Positions 29,511 to 40,293 of a stretch of 64,000 bases of DNA are shown one piece after another. The notes under the pieces are model-generated. The model saw only the letters and a program-made list of their open reading frames with translations, did not search any database and was not told the DNA's origin. A program made the position numbers and the translations under genes. Each line of letters starts with the position of its first letter. The stretch's first letter is position 1. The DNA comes from Akebia trifoliata (lineage: Eukaryota; Streptophyta; Magnoliopsida; Ranunculales; Lardizabalaceae): assembly GCA_017979445.1 (NCBI GenBank), contig CM030711.1:9641221-9705220 (forward strand), given 5' to 3'.

Positions 29511-32220
29511 GTTTTGAATCTGTGGTCACGCGCAATCAGATTTCGATTTGTGATTTTTATGGTTGTTTCGATTTGGTCTGAACTCGAGAAGAAAATTAAA
29601 GTGATTTCGATTTGGTTTGAACTCAATTAATTCTGATTTTGATTTCGTTTGAACTCGATTTGGTCTGAATTGGAGAAGAAGATTAAAGTGATTTCCTTTT
29701 GGTTTGATTTCAATTTGGTCCGAATTGGAGAAGAAGATTAAAGTGATTTTGTGTCGCGAGTTTTAGGGCTTTGTTCGATCTCCCCCTTTCTAATCATTTT
29801 AACTTACCTTCGATCTTTGGTTTATGATCAATATTATTGAGTGTAATCAACAATGATGATTGTTTATCAGTTTTTTTTTTTTTTTCAATTTCATTGGAGG
29901 GTTATTGGAGATTTAATCTTAATTATTGCTTGATTTTGCAGGGATTTAGGGTTCGAGTCTTCATGTACCCAAGCAATATCTGAGGTATTATTACCATTTT
30001 TTTTTGTATTTTTTAGTCTGTGGTTTACTCAGTGCGTGGCTGCAATTTTTGGTTTAATAATTGACACTTATGAATTTGCACTTGAACTGTTTTATTTATA
30101 TTTTCCAAGTGGAATTACAAATTTTCTGTCTTTGAGTTTTTCCACATCAATCATTGACAAATGATGAGGTTAGAAATGATGGAAATATTATTGATTATCG
30201 ATCTCTATCTAGTGGGAGGAACATGTGTGAATAGAAGCTGAGTGCCTTCTAAAGCTCTTCTAGCAGTGAGTGGTCGGATGCGTGAGCTTCAGAATGAGCA
30301 TCACTTGAGGCTTTCGGTTTACAGGTAATGGAGTAATCATGCCCTCCTTAATTTTCACACAAATCCAAAATTTAAGTACATGTGTTGAAAATCATGGCAG
30401 AATGAAGTTTTGGACCAAGTATTGCCCTTAATGGATCACCTTTTAATTGAAAAGATATGAAGGATAGTGTTATTGAAAAATGTTGATTAGGTGAGGAAAA
30501 TGGGTTAATTATTAAATGTTAAAAATGAGTGGTCAATAGTTATGTAGTAGATATCAACCTGACTGGATTGCTGTTTGTCTCTATTTGTTAATTGAGATAT
30601 GTTAGGGAAATTGGGAAGAGATTAGAAAGCATGGGCTGTATTTCTTTGAATTTTCAAATTTTGAGGGGAAGGTTGGTAGGGGAAGGGGACGGACTGACCT
30701 TTTTCTACCATATTTGTTGATATACATATTTCTTGTATTTCTTATATTTTGTTCTTAAAAAAGTTGGTTATTTTTGGTAGCTTTAAATATCAGCATTCTT
30801 ACATCTATGTGGAAGTATGTTTCCTTGAGGAACAAAATATTTCCTCATCAATTAAACTTATACTGGTCCAACAATTGTTGATTTTGTAGCCTTTGGCTTC
30901 TCTTTTTTTTTTTACATTACCATTCAATTGGAGTTTAAAATCATACTGGATTTAATGTTCAGGATGGGCTTGAACACACTTGAACCAATACAGTTGGATG
31001 CTGGTTTAGGAAGAGATTAAAGTAATTTTCTTCTCAAATTGGTGATGTTTTGAAACTTGTTAATTGGTAAAAGACAAGCATGTGTATCTAGATTAAGGAA
31101 CAAACATGAAAAAGAACAACATAGGACCCACCTTGCTCAAGTAGAGCCTATGTTGGGCCATCTAGATTAAGGAACCTTGAGTATAAGTAATTGAGTTTCT
31201 ATTTTATTGATAAAACCTCCACTCACTCCTAAATTTTTTGGGGCTCACACCATTGAACTATTATGATTCAGATACCATTTACTTACAAGCAAGAGGATCT
31301 ACTACAATTTGGCAATCCTTATCTCCTTTGGCATTTGTGAATTTCGATCAAGTCGTCATTTCTCTAATGTTTTTAGCAAGTAAGTTTGAATCCTACTTAA
31401 TATTTATTTTCTGTAGATCATTTTTCTCTCATCACAAATTAGTCTTATTGTTGAATTTGGGCGAATTTCACTGGCCAAGTTATCCTTGCAACTCTCCTTT
31501 TGCTATTGCTTCTATTTTTTTTTGAGTGGGATGGAATCCTTCCTTTGCTTATATTTGTTGTGTGGTTTGATGCAGTGAATTTGATATTGCCATTCTAGTT
31601 ACAGTCAGAAGAATCTTCCAATTGTTTGTTGGCTCTCAGCTTTTGCACTGCCATCATAGATAACGATTCATTTGCACCAATCAATAATACCCTTGCAGGA
31701 TCCATTGTGAGTACATGATGGTTATATATTACATATCAAAGAGAATATTACATCATCTTCTCTTTCTGGTATCAACATTGAAATAACCTTAATATTCTCA
31801 AAGTAAATTGATTTGATTGAATATCACTCTAGTCTTCAATACAACATGCTTATCTATAAGTTCTGATAGGTTCCAAGAATAAAGTTTCTCTGCTTTTCAT
31901 CGTTGGAACATAATCATATGAGGCAGAAAAACACTTGGATGAGAACAACTACCATCAAACCTCATATAAAATAGACTACATGATTTTTGGGGGAGTGGAA
32001 TCCACACATGGTTACATGATGACATTTCAGGCTGCTGGGCCATCGAAATGGTTGAGTTGTGTGGGGGTGTGCACAGTATTTTAATTCACTTCTGATCCAG
32101 CTTACTCTGCTGCCAGAGATGTAATTTTGCCATATATTTACTGGTTTTTTTTCTTAATGTGTCCTCACTAAAACTTATATAGTTAAAATAGAAAGTAACA
32201 TGCCAGTGTCATCATAAGCA

Positions 32221-32280
32221 CACTACGTCATATTGCATTTTCAGCGACTGTGCAACAACTCGTAAGTTGCAAATATCTGT
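32221..32280. mobile_element. Internal CACTA terminus
   Basis: CACTACGTCATATTGCA at 32221 matches the complement of the outer right end (35632) over 17 bp, better than the outer left end does, and is followed by a gcgactg motif. This looks like a left terminus of a related CACTA copy lying inside the larger element. No partner end with a matching 3-bp duplication was found. Confidence 0.5.
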
Positions 32281-33309
32281 TCAGCATGGATAGGCTCATA
32301 TATAACAAGTCTATTTTCTTTTTTCTTTTTTCTTTCAATTACATAATTAGTGTCTTTCATAGTTAAGTAATCAACAGAATGTTGTATATGAGCCTATCCA
32401 TTTTGAAGTCTAGTAAGCCAATTTAAGATGGATTTTGTACAAAGAGAACATAATGAGATATAAAATGGAGACCTACATAAAGAAGTGCTTATAAACCATT
32501 TAAGCAAACTGCATACACAATTTTTTTCCTTATGGAGATGATACCTCCTTAGCTTTAGATAAAATTGAATGGAGGAATAAGATTCGTTCGGCGAAACTCA
32601 AATTTTTTTACCAATGTGGTAATCCATTGGAGCAAAACAACCCTTAGTAAGGCTTAAAATCTTACTAAGGAAAGTGTTTTTCATTTCATTATGGGTTGTA
32701 TGTTAATTGAAGTGAATATTTGTAAGTATCTCGTCTATTGTCTGCAATCTTGTTGACTAACTGTAGATTTGTTTCTAAATATGAAAAGGTATCTTCGGCT
32801 AACAGCGAACGTTGGGGAGGAGTCTTGAAATAAAGATTTCTCCCAAAACTCCTACTTAAGGGAGTTGACAACAACTGTGCCAGCGTGTTTCTTATGCCAT
32901 TAGATGACAAATTGGCAAGCATTTCTCATGGTGTGGAGTTGAGATTTAAGCAATCAGATAGATCTGTGCAGAATCTCTGTTAGTCTTGCAAATTCTAGAG
33001 ACTGAGGTTTGAGTCTGGGCTTGATTTAACTTTCTACAAGAAGCACTCACACACCTAAAATGTATATTCCATATGAATTTATTGAATTTCTGCAAACTAT
33101 GACTAGTGTTTCTTATTCTTAATGGCTCAGTGCATTTTGTACTTTTTTTTTCTTGTCAGTTCTTGTCCATATATATATATTGCAGATTTCACTTGAGCTA
33201 TGAGTTATAGTTTGATAATATTTTGGGCTTATTTGCAGTTATAAATTCCTTGACGATGTTCCCATGTTAGGTTTTTTACTCTCATGGTCTTCATCATTGA
33301 TTTTTTCAG

Positions 33310-33368
33310 TGCAGATGCTGATGTACGGTTGGCAAGGAGGATAAGGAGTGATATAGTTGAGAAGGGTG
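33310..33368 (+). pseudogene. Captured uridine kinase-like (UKL) exon fragment
   Basis: After an acceptor-like ttttttcag, the frame reads ADADVRLARRIRSDIVEKG, matching the conserved DADVRLARRIRRDTVERG segment of plant uridine kinase / uracil phosphoribosyltransferase proteins, which salvage pyrimidines. The similarity stops near 33368 and a stop follows soon. Only about 19 residues remain, so identity rests on one well-conserved motif. Confidence 0.6.
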
Positions 33369-34127
33369 CCTTTTGGAAAGAAAACCTCCAAATTTCGTCC
33401 AAATAACAGAGGAAGATGTGAAGCGGTACCCTTTGCACAAGCTGCATTTTCTTATCAATACCTATCAAAGATCTCATCTACAATGATCCTATAACAATCT
33501 GGATCAGCAGGTGATGCACCCATCACTCTTCCTAAGGCAATACAGGTTGATCTCCAATATATATTCATTGACTTACAACTAGTCATTCCTCTATGTACGG
33601 TTGGTGGGCCTGGTTGTGCCTCCCGACACAATGAATCACACCTAATCTACGAACATTATTAGGAAAACATAGTATAAATTATTTTATAAATTCAACCATT
33701 TATTGAAGTTTAAGAATTTAGTAATTGATTAAGTAAACATTGTACCTAAGAAGAACCCTCGAGATCAGTTGAAGATTACGTGTCTCAGATGGAGAAAGAT
33801 ATGCAAAAATTCTCTCCTAGGATAACTTGCATGCCCTAGAGACCTCCTGCAACCATTCCCTCAACAGAACCATTTGAGCCTAGTAGGTTGTATGTGATGT
33901 CTGCTCTTGTTCTAAGGCTTTCTTGTGAGGAGTTGATAATGCAGTACGGTTTGGACAATTCATTGCATATAGTAACAATGACCACTATTTAACCCAAGCA
34001 TTTAAGACTATTTAAAGTTTGAAAAACCATTATTTCTAAAAAAACCAAACTGGAAATTATATTGTAAGCAATGGCAAGTCGTTTGCATATCTCAATTTAC
34101 TCTCTTATTTAACTGTATTAGAGTTGA

Positions 34128-34749
34128 TGGTCTGGGAAAGGGACTACTGCCATTCCAGACAAAGGTGTACATGGACCTCTCATATCAGCTATAACAGTGA
34201 CACCAAGTCTGTTCATCTAGACATTTTGCTTCTATCCTTTCTATTGCCTTGTGGTGATATTTGTGTTCTTTTACTTATAGACTTTGATCCTCCTACTGGG
34301 CTATCTGCTGGAGCTATTGTTGGCATTGCGGTTGCTTCATCTGCGGTCGTTGTATTGGCTTTGGCATTCATTTGGATAAAATGTTACACGAGAAGAAAAA
34401 ACCTCAAGTACAAGGGTGAGATAAGTGGAACAATGCTTATTCTTTTTGTTGAGTTTTTATTTTCCTCCACTCTCGTTTGGAGTAGTTGGTTGGTTAACAT
34501 GGTATCAGAGTGCTAGGTTCATATAGGTCATGGGTTTGATTTTTGCCACGTGAGGGGGAGTGTTGAGTGTTAAAGAGTGAACTTATAACAATATTAATGT
34601 AATATTATTACTTATTATCTATCTTGACAGAACTCAGAGGCCTAGAACTACAACCAGGTTACTTCAGTTTAAGAAGGATTAAAGCTGCAACCGGAAACTT
34701 TGACCCTGCAAATAAGATAGGTGAAGGTGGGTTTGGGTCTATTTACAAG
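34128..34749 (+). pseudogene. Captured LRR receptor-like kinase fragment (At1g53430-type), three exons in frame
   Basis: Exon A (34128-34206) reads WSGKGTTAIPDKGVHGPLIS then AITVTP, the end of the malectin-type ectodomain. Exon B (34281-34415) reads NFDPPTGLSAGAIVGIAVAS followed by the transmembrane helix and a basic stop-transfer stretch. Exon C (34631-34749) reads ELRGLELQPGYFSLRRIKAA then NKIGEGGFGSIYK, the start of the kinase domain with its glycine-rich loop. Introns are GT-AG with phases 1, 1 and 0 and the frame is intact over about 110 residues. No upstream LRR exons or downstream kinase exons are found and a stop lies just before 34128, so it is a captured piece inside the CACTA element at 28911-35632. 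In this family the protein is a plasma-membrane receptor kinase. Confidence 0.88.
34500..34625 (+). mobile_element. Possible TRIM retroelement remnant in the captured kinase intron
   Basis: TGGTATCAGAG at 34500, identical to the tRNA-iMet primer-binding site common in plant retroelements, is followed 50 bp later by a purine tract gagggggag and tgttgagtgt, the usual tract plus LTR start. This layout fits a miniature terminal-repeat retrotransposon, but I could not delimit a second LTR. Confidence 0.35.
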
Positions 34750-35995
34750 GTAATTAAGGATTTGGATCTTTTCTCTTTTAATATTAGTTTGCTGATTGTC
34801 GTCTTCAAAGTGCATTTTATTTTTATTGATCTAATGCATAGTTCTACCTGAAAGCACTAATGTGTTGCAACCTTGAGGTTGTAGACTCATTCCAAGCTTA
34901 TATATTCAAAGATAGGAATAATAGGGAAAGAAATTTGTCCCAAAATTGTGTCGAACAAGTGTAGCAGAGTTGTGGGTGTTGCCATAGTGAATGGAAAGAC
35001 TAGGAAAGAGGAAACATGACAGAGCACATACGAGGGAATCTAGAAGTATTCATGATATGTGGTAAAATAAAGTAGATTCAATTAAGATGGGTCAGGTATG
35101 TGCAACAAAATGATGACAGCATCATCCAAAAGAAGCAATGTAAGCTTTATAACGGTGACAGAAAGTCAGTTTTCGACAAGCCCTTCGATCTACTTTGGTA
35201 AGTTTTATCCATGATCTAAAATATTGCTTCCACATTTTTTGTCAAATACCATCCGTATGGGCATATCTATTTTTCTCTTCAAACATTTAGATATCGGTTT
35301 GTAACCGATGTCCAAAGTCTCAGACATCGGACATCAGTCTTATAGACATCGGATTTCAATCGATGTCTAATGTATATTTTTTTTTGGAAGTGCTTCCAGA
35401 TTTGGAACGGTTTTAAGCCGTTCCAAATTCTATGTTATAACGGACAAAAGCCGTCGTTTTTTTCGACGGTCATTTTAACGGACTAAAGCCGTCGTTTTGT
35501 CCGACTTTCTTCGGCAGTCGCATTTTAATCGCGACTCCTTTTAAAACGACTGCACAAACGACTGCGAGGGCAGTCGTTTTTGTCAAAAACGACTGTTCAA
35601 GACAGTCGTTTATCCTGCAATATGACGTAGTGTACTTATTATTTTTAACACATTAAAAATAATAAAAAAAATTAAAAAATAAAAATCATTTAGAAAATTG
35701 ACTGAAAGTTAACTGAACCATTGACTTAAAAAACTTAAGATTTTACATGGATTATAAGTCTGGCATGATGTATAAAAGAGTCTAGAGGGTTTTGGTTTTC
35801 AACCTTAGGTTGTGCACACAGATCCTGCATCATAATATGATTTCTGAAACAAAAGATTTATTTTTTTAAATTAAACGACATTAACCTTTAAGGATAGTAT
35901 CGTAAAAGTATGCAAATTAAAATAAAGAAGTGATCTAGTAAGAAAATATATGTCCACATATGCAAGATGGGTTAGTGTTACCTCTTCATAACACA

Positions 35996-35999
<4 letters not shown>

Positions 36000-36046
<47 letters not shown>
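36000..36046. repeat. (GA)n microsatellite
   Basis: A pure ga dinucleotide run of about 46 bp in the right half of the hAT-like element. Confidence 0.9.
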
Positions 36047-36047
<1 letters not shown>

Positions 36048-36389
36048 ACCTCTTCGTTTTCCGAAGAAGTGGCAAGGTGAGGTGAGTGAGGGAGACGAAC
36101 GACAAACGGCGGCGGCGGCTAGGTTTTAGACTTCTTCTAACTAGAAGAAGAAGAGAGAAATACATAACAAAAGTTTTGTTTATATATATATATTAGATAT
36201 AAATTTGGTTCGGATTTCGGATTGGTTCAGTTCTATTATATGCCTAATTTGGATTCGAACCAAAATCAACCGGATTTTTTTTCTTCGATCCATACCCGAA
36301 CCGTGAGTGTGTTCAATCCGAACCAATCCAATCCAAAAGCTTCGGATTGGTTCGGTTCTCGGATTTATCCAATCCAATGTGCACCCCTA

Positions 36390-37640
36390 CTTCTATCTAG
36401 AGAACTTACAACTTTTGGGTGGTAACTTGGTAACCCAGTTAATAAATTGTTTCTCTTTCTAAATGTTCCCTCACTTTGAATTTTTTTTGAAATACCTAAA
36501 AAACCTTTTTCTCATCTCTTTTAGGGTTTAGGGTTTAGAGAGGTGATTGCAATCCATTCCTACACTTGGTGACAATGAAAGATGTAAAAAGAATGATATA
36601 ACTTCGAATGACACGCACCAATTTTCAGGATCCATGACTCGACCCAAAACCATGGTCCAACCCGGGATCCATGACTTAGGGATGATTTAAGATGAACCAA
36701 CATACACTTGTCGAACATTATAAACATATTGGGCTTAAGGAGAAATCGTTAACTTGTCATTTTTTTTTTGTTGAAAATATGATCATGAGACAGACGAACA
36801 CCTCTTCGATAAAAAATTCACAACTCAATCAAATTTTATCCAATAATGATGTAATACCTCAACTAGGATAAGAGAACTTGATGTACTATATAAATAAAAT
36901 ACATTATGGTATTTTATAACACAAACATCATAAGAAAAATAGTTTGTTTTGAAAGTAACATCTTAACGACTTAGATTCCAGAATTTTCATAAATTTATTT
37001 CTTAATGAATTTTAAAAAATAAATACATTTATGAAAATATTGGGAAGATTATAATTCAGTAAAAAATATTCTCTAATTCAACTCAAATAAAAAATTGCAT
37101 AAAACGAATTTTCTTTCAAAGTGACGGAAAACAGATTTTAGAAACTGTTTTGACACATTCTAAAAGAAAATCACTTTAAAATCATTTGGTCATTGAAATG
37201 TCACGAGACCAAAACATGGAGAAATTAAACTCAGAGATAATAATTAGGATAAAAGGGTTTAACTTTTAATTATCATTTTTTTTGGGTTTTATAAGTATCT
37301 AAATATAGACCAGATAAAAATTAGACAGAACAATACTCAAATAAAATGACAAAAAAAAATCATATTAACCAACAAAATGTCAGAATCTGACTCTCCCGAA
37401 TTTTGAGTACTCCTTACTCTATTGATTGACTACTTAACAAGAGAAATCTCTCTCTCTCTCTCTCTCTGTCTTGCCTTCTTTAACCAACCATTAAATTCAA
37501 ATTATTTCCAACTCCAACTCTTCTTAAATATTGGGTGTTACTCTTGCTTTCTTTAACCAAAGCCCATTACAAGTAATCCAATAAGGCTCATGGATTAAAT
37601 CCTCAAAAAAAAGAAGAAGTCCAAACTACTAATTTTATTT
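36390..37640. other. AT-rich DNA without a gene
   Basis: No coding signal, repeat structure or RNA gene that I can support. A short (CT)n run lies at about 37446-37468. Confidence 0.5.
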
Positions 37641-38095
37641 GGGTTTTTACAACCTACCGTTCAAAAAGGCAATTTCGACCTCGAAATTCTAAGAACATAC
37701 CTTCCTTATCGAACAACTTTGGATATTTGTTGCTGATCTTGGACCTTAATTCCCATGTAGTTTCTTCTGTACCATGATGTTGCCATAATACCTTGACCAA
37801 AGAAATGCTGTTAGTGCGCAATACATGTTCATTGGTGTTGATGATTTGCATCGGTATCACACCTTGTAGGTCGCATCCTTTTTAGTCTTCATGTCTTGCC
37901 ATTGGATGATGTGCGAAGGATTTGGAATGTATTTGCGTAGCATCGATACATGAAATATGTTGCGAACTCCAAATAACTGTTGGTAAGGGCAAGCAGTAAG
38001 CAATTGCTCCTACTATTTGAAAGATCTTGAAAGGTTCGATGAATTTTGGGGCTAACCAAAACGAAATATACCACAAACTTTTCAAGTTTATACTA
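37640..38095 (-). pseudogene. Ty3/gypsy integrase C-terminus with chromodomain-like tail, broken
   Basis: On the minus strand, frames read FKIFQIVGAIAYCLPLP (GPY/F-type integrase C-terminus), then HVSMLRKYIPNPSHIIQW, then, after a frameshift, LRTNSISLVKVLWQHHGTEE followed by TTWE and KYPKLF, the chromodomain-like end of chromovirus-type integrases. Integrase inserts retrotransposon DNA into the genome. Only the C-terminal tail survives, with at least one frame change. Confidence 0.75.
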
Positions 38096-38111
38096 CTTTT
38101 GAAAGGATCTC

Positions 38112-38690
38112 AAGCACTATACTACTTTTCAAGGAAAAAAGCATACCATAAACTTGGGAATCAATAGCATCCAAAGTATTGAAATTAAATTAATATTTGG
38201 AATTCACAAAGATATAAAATAACACTTAATACCCCTTACACCCACAAAATCAATTCAAGAAAGATAATAACATTTCAATAACAAGAAACATCTATAGTTC
38301 TATCAAGTTCTCCATCTTTACCATCGTCGACTAGTCAATCATAAAAAAAATAGGATGAGTTACTCAAGCTCCATAGGTTTATTCTCAGGCACTATACTAC
38401 TTTTCAGGGAAAACATATAAAACATACCATAAACGTAGGAATCAATAACATTTGAAGTATTCAAATTAAACTAATATTTGGATTTCTCGAAGATATAAAA
38501 TACCACTTAATACCCCTTCCACCCACAAAATTAATTAAAAAGAAATAAGAACATTTCAATAAGAAAAAACATCTATAATCCCATCAAGTTCACCATATTT
38601 ACCATTGTCGATTAGTCAATTTGAAAAAAAGATAGGATTAATTACTCGAGCCTCATTTATTTATTCTCAAGCATCTTTTGGTGCCATTCG
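38112..38690. repeat. Direct tandem duplication, about 279-bp period
   Basis: The motif gcactatactacttttca starts at 38112 and 38391. The following 270 bp (ccataaac, gaatcaata, cacttaatacccctt, catttcaataa, gactagtcaat) are repeated with about 85-90% likeness by eye. It lies between the integrase and reverse-transcriptase remnants. Confidence 0.8.
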
Positions 38691-39260
38691 AATTTGGATG
38701 TAGCTAAAAGATCCATCCATAAAATATAAAACCTCATGTCCCATAATCTCATCAACCATAAGTTTTATGATTAGGAGCGGAAAGTCGTCTTTTGGACACA
38801 CATTGTTCAAGTCGTGGAAATCTACACACACTCAAATTTGTCCATTATTCTTTCTCACAAGGATTATGTTGGAAATGTAAGTAGGATATTTCACTTCTTG
38901 GATGAAGCTAACTCCAATTAACTTATTGACCTCTGCTTCAATCTATGGTACCAACTCTGGTCGAAAATGGCATTGTGCCTATTTTATTGGGCGAACTCTA
39001 CATTTGACTACGAGTTGATGAGCAACAGCTCTCGGGTCAAGTCTTGTCATTTCTTTAAAGTCCAAGCAAAAACATCTTTGTATTCTTGTAGCAACTTGAA
39101 GTACTCGACTTCTTCCTTATGACTTAAAAGAGCGTTAACAAATGCGGGTTGCGGTTCTTCCATTGTTTCGAGGTTTATTTCTTTCAAGTCATCGACAATG
39201 GCCTGTCTACTTTCTTTGAAGATAGGTGAAACATTTTTGAGTTCTTCATCTAACGATTAA
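38690..39260 (-). pseudogene. Ty3/gypsy reverse-transcriptase remnant (Tat-like)
   Basis: Minus-strand frames give FVNALLSHKEEVEYFKLLQE then YKDVFAW, followed by IEAEVNKLIGVSFIQEVKYP, NIILVRKNNGQI.VCVDFHD and DDFPLLIIKLMVDEIMGHE with FMDGS, the start of a plant Tat-type Ty3/gypsy reverse transcriptase. Several stops are present and the catalytic YxDD region is not seen before the sequence turns into the tandem duplication. The element lies in the same orientation as the integrase remnant to the left. Confidence 0.75.
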
Positions 39261-40293
39261 GAATCTTTTTTAAAGAATTTCTCAATGGTGATGTGATTTG
39301 CATAAATGATGTTTTTGGAATTGTTTATCTCCGTAGTTGAAGCTTGACTGTTGCTCGTTTAATTTGTAAGGATGATGATGTGTCATTTTACGATCAATGC
39401 ATATGATATTGAGTCCTCCAAAGGTTCTTACCACTTTATGTGAGATGGAATAGTGCTATGCAAGCCACTACTATATTTATGCTTAACATGCTTTTTTGTG
39501 TGTGCCTATGTTGGCATCGTGATTCTTTTTGCAAGTTAAGTTTGACATTTTGACCAAGTTTAAACAATGTAGATGCACGAAATATATGAATTTGTGCATT
39601 GTGGTGGTAGTTTAAAGTACCTAATCAATTGAATACTGACATGTCGGTACGTGGCTACTAATTCAATCAAAAATGATGTGTGTGGAACTGATGTTTCTTT
39701 TACAAACTAATCGATGATCTCCACTGTAGTATATTGTGAAGAAGTCGTTTTTATCCTTGAAATTTTGATCGGAGCCTTTAACGTATAACCTTACCCTGCT
39801 CATGTGAATGATATTCTCTCTCCAACTTGAACAAGTTTGACTTGCATTGCAATTAAACTATGAATTTGATCGGTTGGTGGTAGTTCACCCAATCATACAA
39901 GTTCACCTTTCCTGTAATCGACTATCTCGAATAACTTCAAAACTTTATGATCGAATCAACTTTTGGACTTTACCTTTGTGGGGTTGTCTATATAGTTATT
40001 TGCTATTGATGTAGTTGAGATAGATTCTTCGACGGGTGTCCTTGTGATGTAAGATTTTTAGAAAATATGTAACTACAAGGGTTAACTCTTCATTCAGTAT
40101 CTTCAATTCAACTTTAGAAACAAAAGACTTGGACTTTAAAGAAATCTCTTCAAAAGGAGATTGTCCCAGCTTTTGTCATGATTGTGGTACGTAATGAAGC
40201 ATTGGGGTTGGCAATACAATTGTGGATGATGCGTCGAACTTTGGTTGACTCACCCTGAACCGTTTGGTTTTTAGCTTATGCTCAATTACCTAT

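Larger units (their letters stand above)
28911..35632. mobile_element. Gene-capturing CACTA element, TSD TAC
   Basis: Left end CACTACGTCATAAGGCGC and right end ..CAATATGACGTAGTG (complement CACTACGTCATATTG) are flanked on both sides by TAC (28908-28910 and 35633-35635), the 3-bp duplication expected of CACTA elements. Subterminal repeats (aaaacgactg, cagtcgttt, gccgtcgtttt) occupy 28950-29000 and 35400-35615. No transposase is visible. The interior holds an LRR receptor kinase fragment and a uridine-kinase-like fragment with their introns. This is a non-autonomous transduplicating (Pack-type) element nested in a hAT-like element. Confidence 0.82.
28665..36389. mobile_element. hAT-like element, split by a nested CACTA element
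   Basis: Left end tagggatgcatatggttcgg and right end ..aatccaatgtgcaccccta (complement taggggtgcacattggattg) form terminal inverted repeats. The 8-bp flanks are CTTCTCTA (left) and CTTCTATC (right), 6 of 8 matching, as expected for an old hAT insertion. Without the CACTA element inside it (28911-35632) about 1 kb remains. Both halves are rich in ggttcgg/ccaatcc repeats, and no transposase is seen. Confidence 0.6.

Noticed and set aside
29028..29626. 127-aa plus and 76/85-aa minus ORFs in the CACTA left arm
   Set aside because: They arise from short degenerate tctcgatttt repeats and have no recognisable domain.
33420..33545. Possible further captured exon after the UKL fragment
   Set aside because: Frames are short and interrupted and I could match no family.
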